Shown here in pieces: positions 33,914 to 41,115 of a stretch of 64,000 nt of DNA (position 1 is the stretch's first letter; each line of letters starts with the position of its first letter). Source of the DNA: Micromonospora purpureochromogenes. Its GTDB lineage: Bacteria; Actinomycetota; Actinomycetes; Mycobacteriales; Micromonosporaceae. The stretch spans positions 1,860,001-1,924,000 of the forward strand of contig NZ_LT607410.1 in NCBI RefSeq assembly GCF_900091515.1. The letters run 5' to 3'. A program made the translations under genes and the position numbers. Below the pieces are notes generated by a model, which worked only from the letters and a program-made list of their open reading frames with translations, did no database searches and was not told the origin of the DNA.

Positions 33914-34915
33914 ATGGACGTGGGCATGGCAAGGAACCGGGCAACCGGCGCGAGCGAGGGGACCGTGGGAAACGTGGACAAGAACATCGGCATGCGGACC
34001 GACGAGGTCGCCGAGGAGCGCGACCTGGTCGGCGTCTACCTTCACGAGATCTCCCGGACGCCGCTGCTGGACGCCGCCAAGGAGGTCGATCTCTCCAAGG
34101 CCATCGAGGCCGGCCTGTACGCCGAGCACCTGCTCGGCGAGGACCGCCTCCCCGAGGGCGTCGACCGGGACGACCTGGAGCGCCTGGTCGTCGAGGGCGA
34201 GCGCGCCAAGGATCTCTTCATCCGGGCCAACCTGCGACTGGTGGTCTCGATCGCCCGCCGCTACGTCCGGTCCGGGATGCCCATGCTGGATCTGATCCAG
34301 GAGGGCAACACCGGCCTGGTCCGCGCGGTGGAGAAGTTCGACTACGAGCGTGGCTACAAGTTCTCGACGTACGCGACCTGGTGGATCCGTCAGGCCATCA
34401 GCCGGGCGATCGCCCAGCAGGAGCGGACCGTGCGACTGCCGGTGCACCTGGTCGAGGACGTCAACCGGATGCGCAACGTGGCCCGGCAGCTCACCCGTGA
34501 GCTGGGCAGCGACCCGGAGCCGGAGCAGATCGCGGCGGCCCTCGGCGTCACCGTCGAGCGGGTCAACGAGCTGGTCCGCTGGTCGCAGGACACGGTGTCG
34601 CTGGACACCCCGGTCGGCGACGACGGCGACACCAAGCTCGGCGACCTGGTCGCCGACAGCGACGCCCCGTCGCCGGAGGAGATCGTCCTCACCGGCCTGG
34701 AGCGGCAGCGGATCGAGGGTCTGCTCAACCACCTCGACGACCGGTCGGCCGGCATCATGCGGGCCCGGTACGGGCTCGAGGACGGTCGGGAGCACTCGCT
34801 CACCGAGGTCGCGTCGCGCTTCTCGCTCTCCCGGGAGCGGATCCGCCAGCTGGAGATCCAGGCCCTCGGCCGGCTTCGTGAGCTGGCCCGCGCCGAGGGG
34901 CTGCAGGCAGCCTGA
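33914..34915 (+). CDS. sigB: Group 2 sigma-70 factor, SigB/HrdA type
   Basis: About 333 residues. Region 1.2 has DLVGVYLHEISRTPLLDAAKE, region 2 has NLRLVVSIARRYVRSGMPML and the core-binding and -10 melting segment KFSTYATWWIRQAI. Region 3 has RLPVHLVEDVNRM, and region 4 has the -35 helix-turn-helix TEVASRFSLSRERIRQLEIQALGRLREL. It lacks the long acidic region 1.1 of the principal sigma, so it is a group 2 (SigB-like) factor. ATG 33914 follows GGGGAGGG; ATG 33926 is possible. An 18-bp terminator follows. Confidence 0.93.
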   Translation: MDVGMARNRATGASEGTVGNVDKNIGMRTDEVAEERDLVGVYLHEISRTPLLDAAKEVDLSKAIEAGLYAEHLLGEDRLPEGVDRDDLERLVVEGERAKDLFIRANLRLVVSIARRYVRSGMPMLDLIQEGNTGLVRAVEKFDYERGYKFSTYATWWIRQAISRAIAQQERTVRLPVHLVEDVNRMRNVARQLTRELGSDPEPEQIAAALGVTVERVNELVRWSQDTVSLDTPVGDDGDTKLGDLVADSDAPSPEEIVLTGLERQRIEGLLNHLDDRSAGIMRARYGLEDGREHSLTEVASRFSLSRERIRQLEIQALGRLRELARAEGLQAA

Positions 34916-34930
34916 CCTGGTAGTAATGAC

Positions 34931-34973
34931 GGCGAACGGCCGGCGTCCGATAGGGGGACGCCGGCCGTTCGCC
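34931..34973. terminator. Bidirectional terminator between sigB and the NlpC gene
   Basis: A perfect 18-bp stem (34931-34948 with 34956-34973) and a 7-nt loop lie between convergent stop codons at 34915 and 34988. Confidence 0.8.
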
Positions 34974-34987
34974 GTGTTCGGGCGACG

Positions 34988-35965
34988 TCAGCGGACCCGG
35001 CCGTAGCCCTGGATCGGCATGATGTCCATGTCCCGCTTGAGCACGTTGCGCCCGGCGCTGGGCGCGTCGATGATCTGGCCGCCACCGACGTACAGGGCCA
35101 TGTGGCCCAGGCCGCTGTAGAAGACCAGGTCTCCCGGGCGCAGATCACCGCGGCCGATGTGGGTCACCACGCCCCACTGCATCCGGGTGTTGTGCGGCAG
35201 CGATTTGCCCGCCGCTCGCCAGGCGGCCGAGGTGAGGCCGGAACAGTCGTAACCGTTGGGCCCGTCGGCGCCCCAGACGTACGGCTTGCCGATCGCCCCG
35301 TACGCGTAGCGCACGGCGACCCCCGCGCTGCCCGCCACGGCGGGCGCGTCGGGGGCGGAGCGGGCGGCCGGCCGCGGGCTCGGCGACTCGGTGGCCCGGC
35401 CGTACGCCTCCCGGCGCAGCTCGTAGAGGCGGGCCAGGTCGCGTTCGATCTTCTTCCTGGTGTTCGCGATGCTGCGCGCCTGTGCGGCCTCCCGGGCCAG
35501 CGTCGCGTCCAGCCGGTTCTTCTCGTCGACCAGCTTGCGTTGGCTGGTGGTGAAGCCGGCGATGCGGTCCTGACGTTCCCGGGTGAGCCGGTCGATGGTG
35601 CTGAGCCGGTCCAGCAGGGAGACGGACCCGCCCGGTTCCAGCAACGCCTGCGCGGTCCGCAGGCCGCCGGTCTTGTACGCGGTGACGGCCAGCTGCCCGA
35701 CGTCCGCCCGGCTCCGCGCGGTCTGCTCCTCCAGCGGGCCGATCCGCGCGTGCAGCGCGGCGGCGGTCTCCTTGTTGGCCTTGATCTCCTCGTTGAGCTT
35801 GTTGTAGGACTCGACGACCCGTTCCAGCTCGGTCGAGGACTTCTCGATCCGTGCGGTCAGCTCGGCCACCGACGGCTCGGCCCGAGCCACCGACGACGGG
35901 GCGATCAACGCGGCCGTGAGGCCGGCGACCGTGAGCGTTCGCACCAGCATCCGTAAGGACGACAA
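34988..35965 (-). CDS. Secreted NlpC/P60 endopeptidase with coiled coil
   Basis: About 325 residues. A signal peptide (TVAGLTAALIAPSSVARA) is followed by a long coiled coil from residue 30 to 190 (VAELTARIEKSSTELERVVE, then ARSIANTRKKIERDLARLYE), as in RipA/CwlO-type proteins. The catalytic domain has Cys241 in YDCSGLT, His288 in LGHMALYV and Asp300 in IIDAPS. It should cut peptidoglycan stems during growth or division, with the coiled coil as an FtsEX-type regulatory arm (inference). TTG 35965 is chosen because AGGAG lies 10 nt upstream; GTG 35986 and ATG 35950 are alternatives. Confidence 0.92.
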   Translation of the reverse strand: MSSLRMLVRTLTVAGLTAALIAPSSVARAEPSVAELTARIEKSSTELERVVESYNKLNEEIKANKETAAALHARIGPLEEQTARSRADVGQLAVTAYKTGGLRTAQALLEPGGSVSLLDRLSTIDRLTRERQDRIAGFTTSQRKLVDEKNRLDATLAREAAQARSIANTRKKIERDLARLYELRREAYGRATESPSPRPAARSAPDAPAVAGSAGVAVRYAYGAIGKPYVWGADGPNGYDCSGLTSAAWRAAGKSLPHNTRMQWGVVTHIGRGDLRPGDLVFYSGLGHMALYVGGGQIIDAPSAGRNVLKRDMDIMPIQGYGRVR

Positions 35966-36457
35966 GAGCGGAAGGCTCCTCTCCACGGGCCCTCGGGGGA
36001 TGCTGACGCCCCCGACGGCACCGGCTCGGGGCCATCCGGACGGATGGCGGCCGACCGCGCCGGCCCGCCCAACGTAACCCGGGACGGGAGTGACGCGCAG
36101 GGGAAGCCGGGGCGAAAGTTGGCAAAGGGGCAGGAAAGGCCGCTGCGCAGCGTGACATCCCCTGACGCTGTTGTGGCATGGCGTGCGGCGTGTCGCAGGT
36201 ACTTCGTCGCTCTTAACCGCTTGCGCCGGATTCGTCGTTCTGGGCGGATGTCGTGGCACGTGAGGGACGGTCGCCGGACAAACCCGAAATGGGGGTCGGA
36301 TGCGGGCGGCCCTGATCCATCGGGCGCGGCGGAGGCGGGAATCCGACCGGCACGGCTGGCGGGCGGGCAACAGAATGGAACCCGGCGCCGGGAATCCCGC
36401 CGTGAGCAGGCACGGGGCGGTGGGAGAGCCGACGCCGCCGGCCCCTGGGAGGACGCC
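35966..36457. other. Divergent intergenic region of NlpC and DUF6232 genes
   Basis: This 490-bp region contains a 12-bp palindrome CGCTGCGCAGCG at 36141-36152 and one GTAAC (36074), but no paired MtrA-type repeat. I looked for a c-di-AMP riboswitch, common before wall hydrolase genes in actinomycetes, and did not recognise one. No gene is supported. Confidence 0.4.
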
Positions 36458-36985
36458 GTGCAGCAGGCAGACCGCTCCGCCACCCGCCCGCCGCGCTCGT
36501 CGCGCGGGACGACCCTGCTCTACGCGCGCCCGGGGATCGTGGTGACCACCGAACGGTTCACCGTCGGTCGGAACACCTTCGCCGTCGCCGACCTCACCCA
36601 CCTACGGGTGGGGCGCGGGCCGCACGACCGGCTGGCCGTGCGCGCCGTCGCGGTGACCGCCACCCTGATCACCGGCGTCGGCGTGCTGCTCGGCTTTCAC
36701 GGCGGGCTGCAACGGCTCACCGCCGGGGCGTACCTGACCCTCGGGGTGGTGTTCCTGCTGCCGGTGGTGCTGGCGCTGGCCGGGGACCGCTGGCGGCCGC
36801 CGGCGTACGAGTTGTGGGGGCACTGCGGCGGCGTCGAGGTGCTGCTGTTCAGCAGCGACGACGAGCGGCAGTTCGACCAGGTCAGCCAGGCGCTGAACCG
36901 GGCCCGGGAGCTGCACCGGTATCCCGACGCGGAGGACCCGGCCACCGCGGCCGGCTACTGGCGACCGCAGCCCCGACGGGCCTGA
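36458..36985 (+). CDS. DUF6232-like two-helix membrane protein
   Basis: A 175-residue protein from GTG 36458, which follows GGGAGG with a 5-nt gap. A beta-rich N-terminus (TTLLYARPGIVVTTERFTVG, then FAVADLTHLRVG) precedes two helices (VAVTATLITGVGVLLGF and AGAYLTLGVVFLLPVVLAL). A cytoplasmic tail has YELWGHCGGVEVLLFSSDDE and a helix FDQVSQALNRARELH. The layout matches DUF6232; no function is known. Confidence 0.82.
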   Translation: MQQADRSATRPPRSSRGTTLLYARPGIVVTTERFTVGRNTFAVADLTHLRVGRGPHDRLAVRAVAVTATLITGVGVLLGFHGGLQRLTAGAYLTLGVVFLLPVVLALAGDRWRPPAYELWGHCGGVEVLLFSSDDERQFDQVSQALNRARELHRYPDAEDPATAAGYWRPQPRRA

Positions 36986-37024
36986 CGGACAGCCCCGACC
37001 GGCCCGGACCTGAGCTCGACGGGC

Positions 37025-37354
37025 CTAGCGCGCGGCGACCGGCTCCGGAGCCTGCGGCTGCCGGGCGGCGAGCTCCCGGGTCACCTTGCGCTCGGCGACG
37101 AACGACACGAACGGCACCGTGCCGGCGAGCATCACCAGCAGCATCCGCTTGAGCGGCCAGTTCACCCGGCGGCCCAGGTCGAAGGTGGCGGCCAGGTACA
37201 GCATGTAGAGCCAGCCGTGCGCGGTGCCGACGACCGCCACCACGATCGGCTCGTCGAACGCGTACTTCAGCGGCATGCCGATCAGCACCAGCACGGCCAG
37301 CGCCACGCCCACGATCCAGGCGATCACGCGGTACCGGGTAAGGGCTCCGCCCAC
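37025..37354 (-). CDS. DUF3817 integral membrane protein
   Basis: A 109-residue protein with three hydrophobic helices: YRVIAWIVGVALAVLVLIGMP, then VAVVGTAHGWLYMLYLAATFDLG, then RMLLVMLAGTVPFVSFVAER. The HGWLYMLYL motif is typical of DUF3817. GTG 37354 is the start, with GGAAGGA upstream. It is 25 nt downstream of the neighbouring membrane-protein gene, so the two form a small operon. The function is unknown. Confidence 0.9.
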   Translation of the reverse strand: MGGALTRYRVIAWIVGVALAVLVLIGMPLKYAFDEPIVVAVVGTAHGWLYMLYLAATFDLGRRVNWPLKRMLLVMLAGTVPFVSFVAERKVTRELAARQPQAPEPVAAR

Positions 37355-37379
37355 CGTCGTCCGTCCTTCCGTACCGGCC

Positions 37380-37784
37380 TCAGCCGGGATAGTCGCCGGG
37401 CCTCGCGCCCGGATTGGCGTTCAACCAGGTCAGGTAGCGGTTGTACTCGGTCAGGTCCGCGTCGTCCGGGGCGTCGACCGCGGCCGGCACCCGGGCCACC
37501 CGCACCGGGCGGCGTACCGCCGGGACGCCCGGCTCCGGCCCGGCGTCACCGGCCGGCTCCGGCGCGGCGGCGGCGGGGCCGCGCAGCGTGTGCCGGACCT
37601 CACGCGACCAGACGAAGACCACGAAGCCGGCGAAGATCGGCCACTCCACGGCATACGCCCAGCTCAGCGTATTGCCCGAGGCCGCCCGGCTGATCTGCCA
37701 CCAGCCCAGCCCCAGGAACCCGACGACCAGCACGACCATGGCCACGTGGCGGGCGATCCACGCCGGTGTCCAGAGCCGTTTCAT
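37380..37784 (-). CDS. Two-helix membrane protein of unknown function
   Basis: A 134-residue protein. [21 protein letters not shown] and [20 protein letters not shown] are transmembrane helices. They are followed by a Pro/Ala-rich cytoplasmic tail ending [21 protein letters not shown], a conserved-looking terminal helix. The family is widespread in actinomycetes but unnamed to me. ATG 37784 has a TACGCT box 7 nt upstream and no ribosome site. Confidence 0.85.
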   Translation of the reverse strand: MKRLWTPAWIARHVAMVVLVVGFLGLGWWQISRAASGNTLSWAYAVEWPIFAGFVVFVWSREVRHTLRGPAAAAPEPAGDAGPEPGVPAVRRPVRVARVPAAVDAPDDADLTEYNRYLTWLNANPGARPGDYPG

Positions 37785-37791
37785 GGCATCG

Positions 37792-37797
37792 AGCGTA
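37792..37797 (-). promoter_or_regulatory. -10 box of a leaderless membrane-protein gene
   Basis: On the minus strand TACGCT (TANNNT) ends 7 nt before ATG 37784. Confidence 0.5.
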
Positions 37798-37901
37798 CCG
37801 GGACGGTCGGGCGTCTCCGACGCGGTGTCGTAGGAGGGTTTGGTGACACCCCGGCTGGGCATCCGTCTAGGTGCCAGCCCGAACGAGCCCGAGGGGGCGA
37901 C

Positions 37902-38219
37902 ATGACCGAATCAGTACGCCAGTCCGGTGACGTCAGCCCGGAGCAGCGGATGACGGAGTGGGACGGCGACCACGCCCGCGACACGTCGGCCTCCGGCGCG
38001 CACGTCGACGGAGAGCTGGGGGTGGACCCGGCGGAGCTGGACGAGGAGGACCTGATCCGGGAGCTGCAGAGCCTGCACCGCACCCGGCTGGACACGCTGC
38101 GCCACGCGGCCGACTCCGCGCTCGCCCACCACCTGCGTCGCACCGCCGAGCTGGAGACCGAGTACCTGGCCCGGCACCCCGGGCGCGAGGTGGACCCGAG
38201 CCGGCTGCGGGACGCCTGA
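37902..38219 (+). CDS. DUF6158 family protein
   Basis: A 105-residue acidic soluble protein. The conserved part is [20 protein letters not shown], then [44 protein letters not shown], a helical pattern matching DUF6158. GAGGGGG precedes ATG 37902. Its TGA overlaps the next gene's ATG, so translation is coupled. The function is unknown. Confidence 0.88.
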   Translation: MTESVRQSGDVSPEQRMTEWDGDHARDTSASGAHVDGELGVDPAELDEEDLIRELQSLHRTRLDTLRHAADSALAHHLRRTAELETEYLARHPGREVDPSRLRDA

Positions 38220-38545
38220 TGGGTACGCGCGCCGAGCGGGGGATGTCCGCGCCGCCCGAGGTGGTGTTCGGCACCGCGACCGACCCGGACCGGGTCTCGG
38301 CCTGGCTGCCGGAGCCGCTGCGGTCCGACGGCGGCGAGCGTCCCCAGGAGGCCAGCGCGGAGGAGCTGCGGGCCCGGTGGAGCAACGACTCCGCCCCCGG
38401 TTGGTCGGCAGAGCTGCGGGTGGAGCCGGGCGACGCCGGCGGGTCCCGGGTCCGGCTCGACCTGACCGGCGGGGACGACGGCCTGGCCGACGAGGCTCTG
38501 GCCAACCTCGCGGGTGAGGTGGCCGACAATCTGACCGCCGGTTGA
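38219..38545 (+). CDS. SRPBCC-like small protein
   Basis: A 108-residue protein with a helix-grip-like pattern: PPEVVFGTATDPDRVSAWLPEPL, then WSAELRVEPGDAGGSRVRLDLTGGDDGL, then a terminal helix DEALANLAGEVADNLTAG. This resembles a shortened SRPBCC/START domain. ATG 38219 overlaps the upstream TGA. The N-terminal 9 residues may be unnecessary, since ATG 38243 is also in frame. Confidence 0.75.
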   Translation: MGTRAERGMSAPPEVVFGTATDPDRVSAWLPEPLRSDGGERPQEASAEELRARWSNDSAPGWSAELRVEPGDAGGSRVRLDLTGGDDGLADEALANLAGEVADNLTAG

Positions 38546-38576
38546 GCGGACCGTGACCAGAAACGAGGAGGCGCCG

Positions 38577-39119
38577 GTGACCCAGGGTGGCCTGAAGCAG
38601 AGGGTGGCGCGGCTGCGCCAGGCGTACGCCCCGCACGAGTATCGGCCGCTGGGCAGCTACCTGGCGGCGATGGGGACGTACGCCACGGTCACCGCGTCGC
38701 TGGCCGGCCTGGTGCGGGCGACCGGACGGCCGGTGCCGGAGCGTCCCGCCCCGGCCGACGTGGTGCTGCTCTCCATCGCCACGCACAAGCTCAGCCGGCT
38801 GCTCTCCAAGGACGCGATCACCAGCCCGCTGCGGGCCCCGTTCACCCGCTACGACCACCCGATCGGCAGCGGCGAGGTGATGGAGGAGGTCCGCGACCAG
38901 GGCAGCTCGACCCGGCACGCCATCGGCGAGCTGCTGAGCTGCCCGTTCTGCCTGGCCGTCTGGGTCGCCACCGGCCTCACCGGCGGCCTGGTGCTCGCGC
39001 CCCGGCTGACCCGGCTGGTGGCCACCGCGCTGACCGCGGTCGCCGCCTCGGACTTCCTGCAGATGGGATACGCCGTGGCCCAGCGGGCCGCCGAGGGCGG
39101 AGACCCGGACGAGAGGTGA
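38577..39119 (+). CDS. DUF1360 membrane protein
   Basis: A 180-residue protein. LGSYLAAMGTYATVTASLAGLV, then ADVVLLSIATHKLSRLLSKDAITSPLRAPFTRY, then GELLSCPFCLAVWVATGL are DUF1360 hallmarks, including the C-P-F-C pair. Three to four membrane helices are present. GTG 38577 is preferred over GTG 38553 because GAGGAGG lies 5 nt before it. It is the third gene of the operon with DUF6158 and the SRPBCC-like gene; a hairpin terminator follows. Confidence 0.92.
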   Translation: MTQGGLKQRVARLRQAYAPHEYRPLGSYLAAMGTYATVTASLAGLVRATGRPVPERPAPADVVLLSIATHKLSRLLSKDAITSPLRAPFTRYDHPIGSGEVMEEVRDQGSSTRHAIGELLSCPFCLAVWVATGLTGGLVLAPRLTRLVATALTAVAASDFLQMGYAVAQRAAEGGDPDER

Positions 39120-39128
39120 CCCCGTACG

Positions 39129-39166
39129 CGCGAAGGGGGCCGGCGCGGCGCCGGCCCCCTTTCGCG
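39129..39166 (+). terminator. Terminator after DUF1360 gene
   Basis: A GC-rich stem (GGGGGCCGGC with GCCGGCCCCC, extended by CGCGAA and TTTCGCG) begins 10 nt after the stop codon. A short T-run follows the stem on the plus strand. Confidence 0.7.
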
Positions 39167-39210
39167 TCGTCCCGCTCAGGTCGGGTTCACGTCGTCCCGC
39201 TCAGGTCGGG
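39165..39210. repeat. Direct duplication of a 21-bp segment
   Basis: CGTCGTCCCGCTCAGGTCGGG occurs at 39165-39185 and again at 39190-39210, a 25-bp period (this 21-mer is split here as CGTCGTCCCG plus CTCAGGTCGGG). The second copy contains the stop codon of the minus-strand gene at 39201-39407, so a 3' end was duplicated. Confidence 0.85.
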
Positions 39211-39407
39211 GTGGTGCCGCCGTCCTCGCCGGCCCAGCCGCGCGAGGCCTCCGGCTCACGCTCGTCCGAGTCTTCGTCGGTGATCACGTCGCGGTCGACC
39301 GCGGTGCGGTCGTGCTCGTTGGCGAAGTCCGGCTCGGGGGTGGTGTCCCGGCCCTCCGGCGGCTGGCCGAGCGCCGGCACGGTCTCGTGCCCCTCGTGGT
39401 GCGTCAT
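39201..39407 (-). CDS. Small acidic hydrophilic protein
   Basis: A 68-residue protein with no hydrophobic core: THHEGHETVPALGQPPEG, then DFANEHDRTAVDRDVITDEDSDERE. Asp/Glu make up over a quarter of it, and it is probably disordered. It is unrecognised as a family. GAGAGGA lies upstream of ATG 39407. The gene end has been duplicated in the DNA just downstream. Confidence 0.7.
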   Translation of the reverse strand: MTHHEGHETVPALGQPPEGRDTTPEPDFANEHDRTAVDRDVITDEDSDEREPEASRGWAGEDGGTTPT

Positions 39408-39453
39408 GCCGTCGTCCTCTCGTCGTCCTGGTCCACCCCCGTGCGCCGCGCCC

Positions 39454-39678
39454 TCAGGCCACCGAACCGCCCAGCAGGTCGGCCGCCTCGTCCACCGCGT
39501 ACTCGCCCTGGGGGAGCGCGGCGATCCGGGAGAGCAGCGTCGGCGGCAGCTCCGCGGCGACCGCCCGGCGGTAGATGTCCGCCTGGCTGATCCGCTCCTG
39601 GCCGTGGTAGATGTCGTCGAGCAGCTCGTCGAGCTGCCGGGTGTCGACCTCGTCGGTCACCGGTGCGTCATCGGTCAC
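39454..39678 (-). CDS. Small helical protein of unknown function
   Basis: A 74-residue protein from GTG 39678, with pattern TRQLDELLDDIYHGQERISQ, then ADIYRRAVAAELPPTLLSRIAALPQGEYAVDEAADLL. The second half resembles small DUF2795-like helical domains in which a P-x-G-E-Y loop separates helices. It lies 37 nt downstream of aroF on the same strand and may be co-transcribed with it. Confidence 0.75.
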   Translation of the reverse strand: MTDDAPVTDEVDTRQLDELLDDIYHGQERISQADIYRRAVAAELPPTLLSRIAALPQGEYAVDEAADLLGGSVA

Positions 39679-39715
39679 TCCGCCCAGCTACCCCCACCCG
39701 AATCGCCCAAACCCG

Positions 39716-40810
39716 TCAGGCGGGGGTGGGCAGGGCGGCCCGGCGGCCTCGGACCGCGGCGGCCAGGTGGTCCAGCACCTCGGCGGTGGTGTCCCAGCCG
39801 ATGCAGGCGTCGGTGACCGAGCGTCCGTAGGTCAGCTCCCGGGTCGGGTCCAGGTCCTGGCGGCCCTCGAGCAGGAAGCTCTCCAGCATGATGCCGACGA
39901 TCCCGCGCTGGCCGGCGGCGAGCTGGGCGGCCACGTCGGCGGCGACCTTCGGCTGGTTGCGGTGGTCCTTGCCGCTGTTGGCGTGGCTGGCGTCGACCAC
40001 CAACCGCTCGGGCAGGCCGGCGGCCCGCAGCAGGTCCAGCGCGCCCGCCACCGACTCCGCGTCGTAGTTCGGCCGGCCGCCGCCGCCGCGCAGCACCAGG
40101 TGCCCGTCGGCGTTGCCCCGGGTGTGCATGATCGCCGGGGTGCCGGAGACGTCGATGCCGGGGAAGACGTGCGGCACACCGGCCGCCCGGATCGCGTCCA
40201 CCGCCGTGCCGATGCTGCCGTCCGGGCGGTTCTTCATGCCGATCGGCATGGACAGCCCGGAGGCGAGCTGCCGGTGCACCTGGCTCTCCACCGTCCGGGC
40301 GCCGATCGCGCCCCAGGCCACCGTGTCGGCGATGTACTGCGGGGTGATCGGGTCCAGGAACTCGCAGCCCACCGGCAGGCCGAGGCGGAGCACGTCCAGC
40401 AGCAGCGCCCGGGCGGTCCGCAGGCCGAGGTTGACGTCGCCGGAGCCGTCCAGCGCCGGGTCGTTGATCAGGCCCTTCCAGCCCACCGTGGAACGCGGCT
40501 TCTCGAAGTAGACCCGCATCACCACCAGCAGGTCGTCGGCGTGCCGGTCGGCGGCCTCGCACAGCAGGTGGGCGTACTCCAGGGCGGCGGCCGGGTCGTG
40601 CACCGAGCAGGGGCCGACCACCACCAGCAGGCGGTCGTCGGCGCGGTCCAGCACCCGGCCGACCGCGCGTCGGCCGGCCAGCACCGCAGAGGCGAGCGGG
40701 GCGCGCAGGGGGAGGTCGTGCAGGAGCAGGGCGGGCGTGGTCAATGGCACGACGCGGTCGATCCGTTGGTCGATGACGGCGTCGGTCTCCGGGGTGGTCA
40801 CGGTGGGCAT
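39716..40810 (-). CDS. aroF: 3-deoxy-7-phosphoheptulonate synthase (DAHP synthase, class I)
   Basis: A 364-residue class I DAHP synthase that joins phosphoenolpyruvate and erythrose 4-phosphate, the first shikimate step. Motifs are VVGPCSVHDP, VMRVYFEKPRSTVGWKGL, VGCEFLDPITPQYI, GARTVESQVHRQLASGL, MPIGMKNRPDGS, VVDASHANSGKDH and GIMLESFL. The metal-site residues Cys, His, Glu and Asp are intact. The ATG at 40810 directly abuts GAGAGG; GTG 40801 is better spaced and may be the real start. A leader peptide and intrinsic terminator upstream indicate attenuation by aromatic amino acids. Confidence 0.97.
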   Translation of the reverse strand: MPTVTTPETDAVIDQRIDRVVPLTTPALLLHDLPLRAPLASAVLAGRRAVGRVLDRADDRLLVVVGPCSVHDPAAALEYAHLLCEAADRHADDLLVVMRVYFEKPRSTVGWKGLINDPALDGSGDVNLGLRTARALLLDVLRLGLPVGCEFLDPITPQYIADTVAWGAIGARTVESQVHRQLASGLSMPIGMKNRPDGSIGTAVDAIRAAGVPHVFPGIDVSGTPAIMHTRGNADGHLVLRGGGGRPNYDAESVAGALDLLRAAGLPERLVVDASHANSGKDHRNQPKVAADVAAQLAAGQRGIVGIMLESFLLEGRQDLDPTRELTYGRSVTDACIGWDTTAEVLDHLAAAVRGRRAALPTPA

Positions 40811-40866
40811 CCTCTCGCCGACCGTGCCCGGGGCCGGTGCCCGGGTGGAGCCGGCTGCTCGTACGC

Positions 40867-40893
40867 AAAAAGGCAGGAGCGGAAGCTCCTGCC
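40867..40893 (-). terminator. Attenuator terminator before aroF
   Basis: On the minus strand GGCAGGAGC-TTCC-GCTCCTGCC is followed by TTTTT. This is a perfect 9-bp intrinsic terminator with U5, the most canonical in the window, and it lies 56 nt before the aroF ATG. An 8-nt segment GAGCCGGC just upstream (40903-40896) is fully complementary to GCCGGCTC inside the leader ORF (40955-40948), giving a route to alternative folding. Confidence 0.88.
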
Positions 40894-40924
40894 CGGCCGG
40901 CTCGAAAACGACGGTGACGTCAGC

Positions 40925-40984
40925 TCATGGCGAGGTCACCGGCGTCGGAGCCGGCTGCCTAAACCATCGATACGAGCGCGTCAC
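40925..40984 (-). CDS. aroF leader peptide (Tyr-Arg-Trp-Phe)
   Basis: A 19-residue ORF, MTRSYRWFRQPAPTPVTSP, starts at GTG 40984 and ends at TGA 40925. It contains one Tyr, one Trp and one Phe within four codons, the three end products that control DAHP synthase. It lies 32 nt before an intrinsic terminator and 114 nt before aroF. There is no ribosome site, but a TACGCT box ends 7 nt upstream, so the mRNA is probably leaderless. Stalling at scarce aromatic tRNAs would favour antitermination. The function is inferred from the layout, by analogy with trp leader peptides. Confidence 0.8.
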   Translation of the reverse strand: MTRSYRWFRQPAPTPVTSP

Positions 40985-40991
40985 GTCGGTC

Positions 40992-40997
40992 AGCGTA
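40992..40997 (-). promoter_or_regulatory. -10 box of the aroF leader transcript
   Basis: On the minus strand TACGCT (TANNNT) ends 7 nt before the leader peptide GTG. No good -35 is seen at 17-18 nt. Confidence 0.55.
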
Positions 40998-41115
40998 CCC
41001 GACCGGACGGGCAAGGCTCACCGGGGCGTCCGGAAACTCTCGCCCGATGTTTACCCCCGTCGATGCAACTGCGGGTAATTTCATCGACACCGCTCGCACT
41101 CTCCGGAGGTAACCG

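Noticed and set aside
35966..36457. Possible c-di-AMP riboswitch before the NlpC/P60 gene
   Set aside because: Such riboswitches often precede wall hydrolase genes in actinomycetes, but I could not find the conserved core or a matching pairing pattern here.
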